A stretch of 64,000 bases of DNA from Micromonospora sp. RP3T (GCF_003027925.1 NZ_PYPS01000023.1:1-64000), one strand, 5' to 3'; positions 27,476 to 37,713 are shown, counted from the stretch's first letter. Notes: a model not told the origin generated them from the letters alone. Made by a program: numbers and translations.

Positions 27476-29008
27476 GTGACGCTCGACGGTGAGGCACTGG
27501 AGCAGCTGCGCAAGCGCGCCCGCGCCGGCGGTGCGGACAAATACCACGCGGCCAACGCCGCCAAGGGCAAGCTCTTCGCCCGCGAGCGGGTGGCCTACCT
27601 GGTCGACGAGGGCTCCTTCGTCGAGGACGGGCTCTACGCCAACGCGATGGCCGACGGCCTGCCCGCCGACGGCGTGGTGACCGGCACCGCGACCATCGAC
27701 GGGCGGCCGGTCTGCCTGATGGCGAACGACTCCACGGTCAAGGCCGGCAGTTGGGGCGCGCGTACCGTCGAGAAGATCATCCGGATCATCGAGCGGGCCT
27801 ACTCGACAAGCGTCCCGATGGTCTACCTGGTCGACTCCGCCGGCGCCCGGATCACCGACCAGGTCGACCTCTTCCCGGGCCGACGCGGCGCCGGGAAGAT
27901 CTTCTGGAACCAGGTCCGCGCCTCGGGTTCGATCCCGCAGGTCTGCGCGCTGTTCGGGCCGAGCGCGGCGGGCGGGGCCTACATCCCGGCGTTCTGCGAC
28001 GTGGTCGCCATGGTCGAGGGCAACGCCAGCATGTATCTCGGCTCCGACCGCATGGTCGAGATGGTCACCGGCGAGAAGACCACCCTCGAAGCGATGGGCG
28101 GCGCCAAGGTGCACTGCGCCGAGTCCGGCGTGGGGCACTTCCTCTGCAAGACCGAGAACGACGCGCTCGACGTGGTACGGACCTACCTGTCCTACCTGCC
28201 GTCGAACTGGCAGCAGGACCCGCCGGCCGTCGAGGCGAAGCCGGCGTCGGAGAAGGCCGACCTGGCCGCGCTGGTCCCGGCCAGCGAGCGGCAGGCGTTC
28301 GACATGCGCCGGTACGTCAAGGGTCTGCTCGACGAGGGCAGCTTCTTCGAGATCCAGGCGCTCTGGGCCAAGGAGCTGACCATCGGCTTCGGCCGGCTGA
28401 ACGGCCAGGTCGTCGGCGTGGTCGGCAACAACTCGATGTTCAAGGGCGGCGTGCTCTTCGTCGACTCGGCCGACAAGGCGACCCGGTTCGTGCAGCTCTG
28501 CGACGCGTTCAACGTGCCGCTGCTGTTCCTGAGCGACGTGCCCGGCTTCATGGTCGGCAGCGCGGTGGAGAAGCAGGGCATCATCCGGCACGGCGCGAAG
28601 ATGATCACGGCGATCTCCGAGGCGACCGTACCCAAGATCTGCGTGGTGGTCCGCAAGGCGTACGGCGCGGGTCTCTACGCGATGGCCGGCCCCGGCTTCG
28701 AGCCCGACGCCACGATCGCGCTGCCCACCGCGAAGATCGCGGTGATGGGCGCGGAGGCCGCGGTCAACGCGGTCTATGCCAACAAGATCGCTGCCATCGC
28801 CGACGCCGACGAGCGGGCCGCGTTCGTCGCCGCCAAGCGCGAGGAGTACGAGCGCGACATCGATGTCGTCCGGCTCGCCAGCGAGCTGGTGGTGGACGCG
28901 ATCGTCGAGCCGCACGACCTGCGCGCCGAGCTGGTCCGCCGGTACGCCGCCGCCCGTACCAGGTCCCGCCACTTCTCCACCCGCCGCCACGGCGTCACCC
29001 CCGTCTGA
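27476..29008 (+). CDS. Acyl-CoA carboxylase carboxyltransferase (beta) subunit
   Basis: This 510-aa enzyme transfers CO2 from carboxybiotin to an acyl-CoA. The crotonase-like N domain has FVEDGLYANAMADGLPADGVVTG, YLVDSAGARITDQVDLFPG, GAGKIFWNQVRASG and FGPSAAGGAYIPAFCD. The C domain has NNSMFKGGVLFVDSADKATRFVQLC, LFLSDVPGFMVG, AVEKQGIIRHGAKM and ARKAYGAGLYAM-like VRKAYGAGLYAMAGP. In the context of HMG-CoA lyase and an acyl-CoA dehydrogenase, methylcrotonyl-CoA is the likeliest substrate, though propionyl- or acetyl-CoA carboxylases are close relatives. It has its own promoter region and a GTG start. Confidence 0.9.
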   Translation: MTLDGEALEQLRKRARAGGADKYHAANAAKGKLFARERVAYLVDEGSFVEDGLYANAMADGLPADGVVTGTATIDGRPVCLMANDSTVKAGSWGARTVEKIIRIIERAYSTSVPMVYLVDSAGARITDQVDLFPGRRGAGKIFWNQVRASGSIPQVCALFGPSAAGGAYIPAFCDVVAMVEGNASMYLGSDRMVEMVTGEKTTLEAMGGAKVHCAESGVGHFLCKTENDALDVVRTYLSYLPSNWQQDPPAVEAKPASEKADLAALVPASERQAFDMRRYVKGLLDEGSFFEIQALWAKELTIGFGRLNGQVVGVVGNNSMFKGGVLFVDSADKATRFVQLCDAFNVPLLFLSDVPGFMVGSAVEKQGIIRHGAKMITAISEATVPKICVVVRKAYGAGLYAMAGPGFEPDATIALPTAKIAVMGAEAAVNAVYANKIAAIADADERAAFVAAKREEYERDIDVVRLASELVVDAIVEPHDLRAELVRRYAAARTRSRHFSTRRHGVTPV

Positions 29009-29010
29009 CC

Positions 29011-29068
29011 GGTAAGGAGGGGCCCCCGCTTAACGCCTGGTGCATAAGAAGGGCCCCCTCCTAACGCC
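29011..29068. repeat. Paired GGGGCCCC intergenic repeat, copy D
   Basis: Unit 1 spans 29011-29037 (GGTAAGGAGGGGCCCC + CGCTTAACGCC) and unit 2 spans 29042-29068 (GCATAAGAAGGGCCCC + CTCCTAACGCC). They are direct copies 4 nt apart, each nearly palindromic. The pair starts 2 nt after the carboxyltransferase stop and ends 58 nt before the acyl-CoA dehydrogenase start, so it lies inside the probable operon. Confidence 0.7.
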
Positions 29069-29126
29069 TCAGCCCGCCCCCGGCGTCACGAGCGACCGGT
29101 GGCCCGCCCTTCCCAGGAGGATCGAC

Positions 29127-30275
<1,149 letters not shown>

Positions 30276-30376
30276 CCGAGGCCCGACTCGGCCGTCTGTC
30301 GGATATCGGCGTCGGACGGTCGGGTGGTTGACGGTGGACTGTGGAGCGTCGGATCCCCTCCGTACTCTTCCTGCCC

Positions 30377-32932
30377 ATGACTCCCGAACATGATCGTTCG
30401 CGGAGCCCGGGGGGTCGGGCGGCGCTGTCCGATCTGTTGCGCGGGCACCGGCTCGCCGTCGGCCTGACCCAGGCCGAACTGGCGGGCCGGGCCGGCGTGG
30501 GCGTGCGGACCGTTCGCGATCTGGAGCGAGGGCACGCGACCCGACCCCAACGCACCACCGTCGACCTGCTCGCCGACGCGCTCGGCCTGACCGGCCCGGC
30601 CCGCCGGGAGTTCGTCGCCACCGCCCGGCCCGCGCCGGCCGCCGCGCCGCCCGCCGCGCCGGTCGAGGACGATCCGGGTACGCCGGTGGCGCTGCCCCAG
30701 CCCGTACCGCTGCTCGGCCGGGACCGCGACGTGGCCGAGGTGACCGCCCTGCTCGACGCGCACCCGGTGGTGAGCCTGGTCGGGCTCGCCGGCGTCGGCA
30801 AGACCGCGCTCGCGCTCACCGTCGCCCACGCCGTCGCGGCCCGGCACCCCGGCGGTGTGGTCGGCGTGCTGGTCGGCGACGGCTCGGAGGCCGCCGACGT
30901 GCTCGCCGCCTCGGTGACGGTGTTCGGCGTGAGCCGCCTCGGCGACCTGCCCTGCCGGCTCGCCGGCCGACCGGCGCTGCTGCTCGTCGACGCCGTCGAG
31001 CGGGCGCCCGGGCCGGTGGCCGAGGCGGTGCGGACGCTGACCGCCGCCGCGCCGACCGTACGGATCCTGGCGACCGGCCGTCGTCCGGTCGGGCTGCCCG
31101 GCGAACTGGTCCGGCCGGTGGCCCCGCTCGACGTGCCACCCGCCGGCGCCGAGCCGGCGGACCGGGCCGACCTGGACCGCTGGCCCGCAGCGGCGCTCTT
31201 CGCCGCCCGGTTCACCCAGGCCCGGCACGCGCCGCCGGCGCCGGCCGAGCTGCCGGCGCTCGCGGCGCTGGTCCGCCGCCTCGGCGGCCTGCCGCTGGCG
31301 ATCGAGCTGATGGCGGCGCGGGGCCGCATCCTCGACGTCCCCGAACTGCTGGACCGGTACGGCGACCGGGTCCTCGACCTGGCCGGCGGGCGTCCCGGCT
31401 GGGCGCCCGCCGACCCCGTCGCCGGCCCGGTGACGCTGCGGGAGGCGGTCGCGACCAGCTACCACCTGCTCGCCCCGGCCGAACGCGCCGCGCTGCGCCG
31501 GCTCTCCGCCTTCCGTAACCGCTGGTCGGTCGCGCTGGCCGAGGAACTGCTCGTCGACGGCGACGACCGGTGGGACGCGGTGCCGCTGCTGGACCGGCTC
31601 AGTGAGCTGGGCCTGCTGAGCGTCCGGGGCGCCGGCCCGTTCCGGTTCCGGCTGCTCGACGCGGTCCGCGACTTCGCCGCCGAGCAGGCCGACCTGGCGG
31701 GCGAGACGGCGGCGATCCGGCTCCGGCACGCGACGGTGATCGCCGCGCTCGTCCGGCGTACCGCGCCCGGCCTGGTCGGCGCGGATCTGCCCGGCACCGT
31801 GCACCTGCTCGACGAGGCGACCGGTGACATCATCGCCGCGTTGGCGTACGCCGCCGAGGAGGCGCCGGTCACCGCGCTGCTGCTGGCCGCCGCGTTGCCC
31901 CGGTGGTGGCGGTTGCGCGGACGGGACGTCTCCGGCCGTCGGTGGCTGCGGCGGTTGCTGGCCGATCCGCGTACCGCCGATGCCCGCCCGGTGCTGCGGG
32001 CCTGGGCGCTGCTCGGGTCGGCGCGGCTGGCCGCGGAGCACGGTGCGGGGTCGGAGGAGCTGCCGGCGGCCCGGGCGGCGCTTGCCGTCTTCGTCGAGGT
32101 CGGCGACGTGACCGGGGAGCTGTCCGCCCGGTCGGTGCTCTGCGCGGTACTGCGCGGCCTCGGGGCCCATGACGAGGCCCGTGCGCAGGCCGAGGCGGCG
32201 CTGACGCTGGCCACCCGGCACGGCCGGGTACGCGAGATGGCGGTGGCGCAGCACCACCTGACCTGGCACGACGTACGCGTGGGGGAGCTGGCCGACGCCC
32301 GGCGGCGGCTGGCCACGGTGGACCGGTTGGCGGCGCAGTGCGGCGACCAGCGGCTCCGCCTGCTGGCGCGGGCCGATCTGGCCGAGCTGACCCGGTTGGA
32401 GGGTCGCTACGCCGAGGCGGTCGAGCAGGGCCGGCGGGCGGCGTCCGCGCTCGTGGAGCTGGGTGATCCGGGGCGGCGTCGCCGGACCATCGGTACGGTC
32501 GGGTTGGCGCTCGCACTCCAGGGGCGCGACGACGAGGCGCTCGCGGTGGTGACCGAGCTGTGGCCGTCCGGCCCGGTGCCGGCCCCGCGTCGCGCACCAG
32601 CAGTCGAGCGGTGGGAACCGGCCGGTACGGGCCGGGACGCCCACACCGAGGACGCGCTCCGCGCGTTGATCGAGGGTCAGGTGGCGCTGCACCGGGGCGA
32701 CCGCGAGCTGGCGGCGGAGTGGTTCGCCACGGCGGCGGAAGCGGCGGCCGAGGGCGCGGACCGGCGGGATCTGGTCGAGGCGCTGGTGGGGTTGGCGGCC
32801 AGCACCGGCGACCCGGCCGTGCTGGACCGACTGGACCGGGCGCGGCAGATCACCGGGGTCAACCTGCTGCCCCGTGAGGAGGAGTTGCTCTACGCGCTGG
32901 CTGCGCAGCGGGGACGCCCGGGCCGGACCTGA
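30377..32932 (+). CDS. XRE/NB-ARC/TPR transcriptional regulator (AfsR/LuxR-like STAND ATPase)
   Basis: This 851-aa protein has an N-terminal XRE HTH (about 15-80: LSDLLRGHRLAVGLTQAELAGRAGVGVRTVRDLE) and an NB-ARC STAND ATPase (about 110-400) with P-loop VGLAGVGKTALAL near residue 135, Walker B-like ALLLVDAVE, RILATGRRP and GGLPLAIELMAARG. A C-terminal half of TPR-like helices follows (about 530-840: ARAQAEAALTLATRHGRV, GRYAEAVEQGRRAASAL). Such proteins act as signal-gated switches for nearby or secondary-metabolism genes. A TACTCT -10 at 30363-30368 lies 8 nt before ATG 30377. No obvious target operon is adjacent. Confidence 0.88.
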   Translation: MTPEHDRSRSPGGRAALSDLLRGHRLAVGLTQAELAGRAGVGVRTVRDLERGHATRPQRTTVDLLADALGLTGPARREFVATARPAPAAAPPAAPVEDDPGTPVALPQPVPLLGRDRDVAEVTALLDAHPVVSLVGLAGVGKTALALTVAHAVAARHPGGVVGVLVGDGSEAADVLAASVTVFGVSRLGDLPCRLAGRPALLLVDAVERAPGPVAEAVRTLTAAAPTVRILATGRRPVGLPGELVRPVAPLDVPPAGAEPADRADLDRWPAAALFAARFTQARHAPPAPAELPALAALVRRLGGLPLAIELMAARGRILDVPELLDRYGDRVLDLAGGRPGWAPADPVAGPVTLREAVATSYHLLAPAERAALRRLSAFRNRWSVALAEELLVDGDDRWDAVPLLDRLSELGLLSVRGAGPFRFRLLDAVRDFAAEQADLAGETAAIRLRHATVIAALVRRTAPGLVGADLPGTVHLLDEATGDIIAALAYAAEEAPVTALLLAAALPRWWRLRGRDVSGRRWLRRLLADPRTADARPVLRAWALLGSARLAAEHGAGSEELPAARAALAVFVEVGDVTGELSARSVLCAVLRGLGAHDEARAQAEAALTLATRHGRVREMAVAQHHLTWHDVRVGELADARRRLATVDRLAAQCGDQRLRLLARADLAELTRLEGRYAEAVEQGRRAASALVELGDPGRRRRTIGTVGLALALQGRDDEALAVVTELWPSGPVPAPRRAPAVERWEPAGTGRDAHTEDALRALIEGQVALHRGDRELAAEWFATAAEAAAEGADRRDLVEALVGLAASTGDPAVLDRLDRARQITGVNLLPREEELLYALAAQRGRPGRT

Positions 32933-32964
32933 TGCCGGGCCGCAGTGGCTGAGGGCGCGGGGGT

Positions 32965-33015
32965 GGCGCGAGCGAAGTAGCCCCCTGGTGCTGCCCCTCG
33001 CTCCACGCTCGCGCC
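32965..33015. repeat. Inverted repeat / possible terminator after the NB-ARC gene
   Basis: GGCGCGAGCG (32965-32974) and CGCTCGCGCC (33006-33015) are perfect 10-bp arms with 31 nt between, in the 220-bp gap between the NB-ARC gene and the convergent marR gene. Nothing else is recognisable in that gap. Confidence 0.5.
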
Positions 33016-33152
33016 GGCACCCCCCGGTGCTCCCCCGCGTCGAAAGCTTATCCAGCCACCCCGACGATTTCGGGCGTTATTGATGCCTTTTGCCCTGGTG
33101 CACCGGCGGTTCTGCCGGTCATTCTGCCGGTGACCGGCGGGTAGTGGTCGGC

Positions 33153-33647
33153 TCAGCAGGCCGCGTTCCCGGCCGGTTCGGTGCTGCCGGCAGTGGCGCC
33201 CGGGTGGACCGCGTCCCGGACCCGGCGCAACCCGTCCAGAAGCCCGTCGAGCTGGGCCGGTTCGAGCTGGCCGGTGAACCACTGCTCGATGATCTTCAGG
33301 TGGCCGGGCAGGATCTCGTCCAGCCGGCCCAGGCCCGCGGCGGTCACCACCGCGAACGAGCTGCGCCGGTCGGAGGGGCAGGCCCGACGGCGGATCAGGC
33401 CGTCACGCTCCATCCGGTCCACCACCCGGGTCACCCCGCTGGTGGAGAGCGAGGTCTGGGCCGCCAGGTCGGTCATCCGGAGCTGGTTGTTGGGGGAGCG
33501 GGCCAGTCGGGTGAGCACCTCGAACTCGACCGGGGAGAGTCCGTGCTCCTCGAACTGGGCCGCGAACCGGGCGGAGAGCCCGGCGTGCGCCTCGACGAGC
33601 AGGCCGACGGCGGTGATCCGGGGGTCGTCGAACACGTTCTGATCCAC
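33153..33647 (-). CDS. MarR-family transcriptional regulator
   Basis: This 164-aa protein has the MarR winged helix: LSPVEFEVLTRLARSPNNQLRMTDLAAQTSLSTSGVTRVVDRMERDGLIRR, with the wing RRACPSDRRSSFAVVTAAG and flanking dimerisation helices. The DRRSS wing is typical of the family. It is divergent from a YceI gene, with a palindromic operator candidate in the shared 101-bp promoter. It is therefore likely to repress both. The effector cannot be predicted; there is no N-terminal Cys of the OhrR type. Confidence 0.88.
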   Translation of the reverse strand: MDQNVFDDPRITAVGLLVEAHAGLSARFAAQFEEHGLSPVEFEVLTRLARSPNNQLRMTDLAAQTSLSTSGVTRVVDRMERDGLIRRRACPSDRRSSFAVVTAAGLGRLDEILPGHLKIIEQWFTGQLEPAQLDGLLDGLRRVRDAVHPGATAGSTEPAGNAAC

Positions 33648-33666
33648 GTCACCATCCTAGCAACAC

Positions 33667-33697
33667 TTGACACAGGGAATATTGCTGTGGCTATAGT
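33667..33697 (+). promoter_or_regulatory. yceI promoter with MarR-type palindrome
   Basis: TTGACA (33667-33672) and TATAGT (33692-33697) are near-consensus elements with a 19-bp spacer. Within it CACAG (33671-33675) and CTGTG (33685-33689) form a palindrome around AATATT. An outer AGCAAC/GTTGCT pair (33658-33663 and 33696-33701) adds symmetry. The arrangement suits repression by the divergent MarR protein. Confidence 0.6.
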
Positions 33698-33748
33698 TGC
33701 TCAGTCAGTCGTTGGGCTACTAAACAATCTTCTCCGGAGGAGCGCATC

Positions 33749-34330
33749 ATGACCAGCAGCACCGAGGCGACTACCCGCGACTGGGAGGGTCTCACCATCC
33801 CCGCCCCCGGCACGTACCTCCTGGACGCCGCGCACAAGCGCGTCGGCTTCGTCGCCCGGCACATGATGGTCAGCAAGGTACGCGGCGAGTTCGCCGACGC
33901 CACCGCCACCATCACCGTCACCGACGACCCGCTGCAGTCCTCGGTCACCGCCAGCATCCAGGCGGCCAGCATCAACACCGCGCAGGCGGACCGGGACGGG
34001 CACCTGCGCAGCCCGGAGTTCCTCGACGCCGAGCAGTTCCCGACGCTGGAGTTCCGCAGCACCGGCGTGAAGTCCCGCGAGGGCAACGAGTTCGTGCTCG
34101 CCGGTGAGCTGACCGTGAAGGGCGTGACCCGTCCGGTGGACCTCCAGGTCGAGTTCGAGGGTGTCGGCCGCAGCCCCTTCGGGCAGGACATCTTCGGCTT
34201 CTCCGCGCACACCGAGATCGACCGGGAGGACTTCGGTCTCACCTGGAACGTGGCGCTGGAGACCGGTGGCGTCCTGGTCGGCCGTAAGGTCAAGATCGAG
34301 ATCGAGGGCGAAGCCATCCGCCAGGGCTGA
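33749..34330 (+). CDS. YceI-family lipid-binding protein
   Basis: This 193-aa protein has the YceI lipocalin-like fold, which binds polyisoprenoid or other long-chain lipids. Motifs are YLLDAAHKRVGFVARHMMVSKVRGEF, ASINTAQADRDGHLRSPEFLDAEQFPTLEFRS, LAGELTVKGVTRPV and FGFSAHTEIDREDFGLTWN, the DFGLTWN stretch being diagnostic. No signal peptide is present, so it is cytoplasmic. CGGAGGAG lies upstream of ATG 33749. Divergent MarR control is probable. A strong terminator follows. Confidence 0.92.
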   Translation: MTSSTEATTRDWEGLTIPAPGTYLLDAAHKRVGFVARHMMVSKVRGEFADATATITVTDDPLQSSVTASIQAASINTAQADRDGHLRSPEFLDAEQFPTLEFRSTGVKSREGNEFVLAGELTVKGVTRPVDLQVEFEGVGRSPFGQDIFGFSAHTEIDREDFGLTWNVALETGGVLVGRKVKIEIEGEAIRQG

Positions 34331-34345
34331 GCCCCTCGCCGGACC

Positions 34346-34382
34346 ACGGGCCCGCACCGTCCCACCGACGGTGCGGGCCCGT
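34346..34382 (+). terminator. Strong hairpin terminator after yceI
   Basis: A perfect 16-bp stem, ACGGGCCCGCACCGTC (34346-34361) with its complement at 34367-34382, has a 5-nt loop and starts 15 nt after the yceI stop. CCCGTTTCCC follows. Confidence 0.85.
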
Positions 34383-34521
34383 CCCGTTTCCCGTCCCGCC
34401 GGGTGCGGATTGTCACGCGTTGTTCGCTGGTTAACGGCGCTGGGCGGGGCGGTCGCGGGGTACAGGTGCAGACCTGCGCCCGGTCGGCGGTTCACGAGCC
34501 GGGCGCTCTTACGCACACCAC

Positions 34522-34537
34522 GTGAATGGTTCACAAT
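34522..34537 (+). promoter_or_regulatory. Palindrome GTGAA-TGG-TTCAC upstream of the GCS2-family gene
   Basis: GTGAA (34522-34526) and TTCAC (34530-34534) flank TGG and overlap a CACAAT -10-like hexamer (34532-34537), 49 nt before the ATG at 34586. It may be an operator. Confidence 0.35.
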
Positions 34538-34585
34538 GCGTTGCGGAACGCCAACGGTTCCGTGGCACCGGCGCCGGGAGGACAC

Positions 34586-36064
34586 ATGGGCAGGGACGTC
34601 GAGCAGGGCGCCTTCTCCCGGGAGGATCGGGTCCGCTACCGGCAGAAGGTCCGGCGATGCCTGGACGTCTTCGCGCTGATGCTCGACGACTTCGGCTTCG
34701 ACGCCGACCGGCCGATGACCGGGCTGGAGATCGAGCTGAACCTGGTCGACGCCGCCGCCGAGCCGGCCATGCGCAACGACCAGATCCTGGCCGACATCGC
34801 CGACCCGCTCTTCCAGACCGAGCTGGGGCAGTTCAACCTCGAACTGAACGCCTCGCCGCGGTTGATCGAGGGCACCGGGTTCAGCGACTACGAGCAGGAT
34901 CTGCGCGGCAGTCTCAGCCGCGCCGACGAGCGGGCCGCCAAGTCCGACGCCACCATCGTGATGGTCGGCATCCTGCCCACCCTCACCGAGGGGCACCTGG
35001 TCGCCGACAACCTCTCCACCGACGAGCGCTACCGGGTGCTCAACGACCAGATCGTCGGCGCCCGCGGCGAGGACATCGAGCTGGACATCAACGGCATCGA
35101 GCGGCTGCGGACGCACACCGACTCGATCGCACCGGAGGCCGCCTGCACCAGCCTCCAGTTCCACCTCCAGGTCGCCCCGGACAGCTTCGCCGACCACTGG
35201 AACGCCTCCCAGGCGATCGCCGGCGTGCAGGTGGCGGTCGGGGCCAACTCGCCGTTCCTCTACGGCCGGCAGCTCTGGGCGGAGACCCGCATCGCGCTCT
35301 TCGAGCAGGCCACCGACACCCGGCCCGACGAGCTGAAGGCCCAGGGCGTACGCCCGCGGGTCTGGTTCGGCGAACGCTGGATCACCTCGATCTTCGACCT
35401 GTTCGAGGAGAACGTCCGCTACTTCCCGCCGCTGCTGCCGATCTGCGAGGAGGAGGACCCGGTCGAGGTGCTGCACGCCGGCGGCGTGCCCCAGCTCGGC
35501 GAGCTGCGGTTGCACAACGGCACCGTCTACCGCTGGAACCGACCGGTCTACGACATCATGAACGGCCGCCCGCACCTGCGGGTGGAGAACCGGGTGCTGC
35601 CCGCCGGCCCGACCGTGGTGGACATGCTCGCCAACGCGGCGCTCTACTTCGGCCTCGCCCGTGGCCTTGCCGAGTCGGACCGTCCCATCTGGAGCCAGCT
35701 CACGTTCAGCTCGGCGGAGGAGAACTTCCACGCCGCCGCCCGGCGCGGCATCGACGCGGTGCTGCACTGGCCCAAGCTCGGCGACGTGCCGGTCACCAGG
35801 CTCGTCCTCGACACGCTGCTGCCGGTGGCCGCGCAGGGGCTGGACCGGTTCGGCGTCGCCCCGGCCGAGCGGGACCGCCTCCTCGGCGTGATCGAGGGGC
35901 GCTGCCGTACCGGCCGTAACGGGGCGGTCTGGCAGACCGAGGTGGTGTGGGCGGCCGAGCGGCACCGGGGCATGGACCGGGAGGCCGCGCTGCACCACAT
36001 GGTCCAGCGCTACGCCGAGTTGCAGCGCACCAACGAGCCCGTCCACACCTGGCCCGTCGACTGA
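34586..36064 (+). CDS. GCS2-family glutamate--cysteine ligase-like / carboxylate-amine ligase
   Basis: This 492-aa protein belongs to the glutamate-cysteine ligase type 2 superfamily: PMTGLEIELNLVDAAAEP, FQTELGQFNLELNASPR, TSLQFHLQVAPDSFADHWNASQA, VGANSPFLYG and PHLRVENRVLPAGPTVVDM. These enzymes form amide bonds between a carboxylate, often glutamate, and an amine. In mycothiol-producing actinomycetes many homologues have unknown substrates, so glutathione synthesis should not be assumed. The start ATG 34586 has GGGAGGA at good spacing; an upstream in-frame GTG at 34526 is less likely. It is monocistronic and followed by a hairpin terminator. Confidence 0.8.
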   Translation: MGRDVEQGAFSREDRVRYRQKVRRCLDVFALMLDDFGFDADRPMTGLEIELNLVDAAAEPAMRNDQILADIADPLFQTELGQFNLELNASPRLIEGTGFSDYEQDLRGSLSRADERAAKSDATIVMVGILPTLTEGHLVADNLSTDERYRVLNDQIVGARGEDIELDINGIERLRTHTDSIAPEAACTSLQFHLQVAPDSFADHWNASQAIAGVQVAVGANSPFLYGRQLWAETRIALFEQATDTRPDELKAQGVRPRVWFGERWITSIFDLFEENVRYFPPLLPICEEEDPVEVLHAGGVPQLGELRLHNGTVYRWNRPVYDIMNGRPHLRVENRVLPAGPTVVDMLANAALYFGLARGLAESDRPIWSQLTFSSAEENFHAAARRGIDAVLHWPKLGDVPVTRLVLDTLLPVAAQGLDRFGVAPAERDRLLGVIEGRCRTGRNGAVWQTEVVWAAERHRGMDREAALHHMVQRYAELQRTNEPVHTWPVD

Positions 36065-36072
36065 TCGTCGGT

Positions 36073-36109
36073 GACACGCCCGGCTGTCCGCTGACCGCCC
36101 GGGCGTGTC
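36073..36109 (+). terminator. Hairpin terminator after the GCS2-family gene
   Basis: GACACGCCCGG (36073-36083) pairs perfectly with CCGGGCGTGTC (36099-36109), 9 nt after the stop codon. Confidence 0.7.
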
Positions 36110-36145
36110 GCCGTCGGGAAGGAAGTCGGTCCGGAGCGGTATGAC

Positions 36146-36168
36146 ACAGCGGCATAAATATGCCCTGT
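36146..36168. other. A+T-rich palindrome in a convergent intergenic region
   Basis: ACAG-c-GGCAT (36146-36155) and ATGCC-CTGT (36160-36168) form an extended palindrome around AAAT, followed by GTAGGTATATCG. The island is strikingly A+T-rich for this genome and lies between two genes that both end here, where no promoter is needed. No gene of its own is visible in 36110-36261. Confidence 0.45.
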
Positions 36169-36261
36169 AGGTATATCGCTCCTGGGCGGTGGTCTTCCGC
36201 ACCGACATCACTGAGCGTGTCGCCGTCAGCCGGAGCGGCCCGGGCATCGGGGCGGGCGGGA

Positions 36262-37620
36262 TCAGCGGGCGCGGCGGCGCGTCCTCGGTTCGACGGTCGG
36301 GGACGCCGACTCGGGCTGTGGCCCGGCCGGCGTGTTCCCGGTGCCCGACTCGCCCGGGCCCGACTCGCCCGGGCCCGGCTCCTCGTCGCGGCTGCTCGCC
36401 GGGTCGTCCGGCGCCACCTCGGGCTGCCGCTGCTGCGGCACGGTCCGGCCCCGACGATCCGCACCGGTCCGGGCGGCGCGGCTCGGCGGCCGGGGCCGCT
36501 CGCCGGTGCGGTCGGGCGACCCGTCCGGCTGCTCCGCGGTCGTCGGCGACGAACCTGGGCCGGCCTCCCCGGCCGACTCGGCGCCCGGCGTGCTCTCCGG
36601 CTCCCGATCGACGGACCTCTGTGGCGTGGACCCGGCCGGCTCCGGCTCGACGGACGTCTGCGAGGCAGGCCCGGCCGGCGCCGCCGGGTCGGGGTCGTTC
36701 GGCGTCGCGGTTGCGTCGATCGACAGTTCCGCCTCCGTGTCGCCCCGACGGTCGGCCCGCTGGGCCAGCGCGGCCATCAGTATCGAGCCGCCCACCCCGG
36801 CGATCACCGCGTACGGGGCGATCAGGTGGGCCGACAACTGCTCGGCGGCGATCCCGGCCAGTCGCGGCACGGCCAGCAGGTAGGCCAACGCCACCAGCAG
36901 CGGCCCGGCCGCGCCGGAGGCGGCCGCACCCACCCGCACCCGCGGCGACCGGGTCGCGCGTCGGGCGGCCAGCACCCCGATCACCAGCGCGGAGCCCAGC
37001 GAGAGCAGCGCCCCCGGCCAGTAGAAGTAGTCACGGATCCAGAAGCGGGCGCTGTCCGCGCTGATCTGCCAGATGCCGAGTTGAGCGGTGGTCAGGCCCC
37101 GGCCGGAGAGCACCCCGTCCACCACCGACACCACGGCGAGCAGCCAGAGCCAGCCGGTGGTGGCGATCAGGTTGGTGGCGGCGGCGCGGGTGTGCAACGC
37201 CCAGGTCGCCAGCAGCACGCCGAGCACCAGCCCCGCCGCCGCGTACGCGGCGGCGACGGTTTGCGGCGCGGTGGTGTCCGGCACCCGCGCGGCCCGGGCC
37301 GGCACCGCCACCAGCAGCACGGTGACCAGCGCGCCGACCCCGGCGGCCAGGGCGAGCCCGAGCCGGGGCAGCACACCCATCGGCTCGTCCCCGCCACCGC
37401 GCAGGCGCTGGGCGCAGACCGCACCGGCGATGACCGAGGTCGCGGCGATCCAGGTGGCCCAGGCGAGGCTCGCCACCCACGCCGACTCGACGCGTACGGT
37501 GCCGGTGGGCGCCCAGTTGATGATGCCCAGCCCGTAGCCGAAGCCGAGCTGAGCGGCGCCCGCGCCGGCAGCGACGCCGAGCGCCGCAGCGGTCGATCCT
37601 CCCCAGCCCCGTCTGGCCAT
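36262..37620 (-). CDS. Polytopic membrane protein with long disordered C-terminal tail
   Basis: This 452-aa protein has about eight TM helices in residues 10-285 (for example AALGVAAGAGAAQLGFGYGLGI, WVASLAWATWIAATSVIAGAV, VTVLLVAVPARA, LLVALAYLLAVPRLAG). A cytoplasmic or exposed tail of about 165 residues follows, rich in Pro, Glu, Ser and Arg and ending TVEPRTRRRAR, with a GPGESGPGESG repeat. I do not recognise a family; related membrane proteins with variable tails occur in Micromonosporaceae. Start ATG 37620. It is divergent from the PASTA protein at 37714. The PKN-rich neighbourhood and the Ser/Thr-rich tail make it a possible phosphorylation target. Confidence 0.7.
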   Translation of the reverse strand: MARRGWGGSTAAALGVAAGAGAAQLGFGYGLGIINWAPTGTVRVESAWVASLAWATWIAATSVIAGAVCAQRLRGGGDEPMGVLPRLGLALAAGVGALVTVLLVAVPARAARVPDTTAPQTVAAAYAAAGLVLGVLLATWALHTRAAATNLIATTGWLWLLAVVSVVDGVLSGRGLTTAQLGIWQISADSARFWIRDYFYWPGALLSLGSALVIGVLAARRATRSPRVRVGAAASGAAGPLLVALAYLLAVPRLAGIAAEQLSAHLIAPYAVIAGVGGSILMAALAQRADRRGDTEAELSIDATATPNDPDPAAPAGPASQTSVEPEPAGSTPQRSVDREPESTPGAESAGEAGPGSSPTTAEQPDGSPDRTGERPRPPSRAARTGADRRGRTVPQQRQPEVAPDDPASSRDEEPGPGESGPGESGTGNTPAGPQPESASPTVEPRTRRRAR

Positions 37621-37713
37621 GCCGGGCAGCGTAGCGTCCCGAGGTCGGCCCGGCGAGTCGTGGGAGCGGCCGGCCGGGCCCGGACGGCTTGGCGGCACCG
37701 GCTACGGTCGCCG

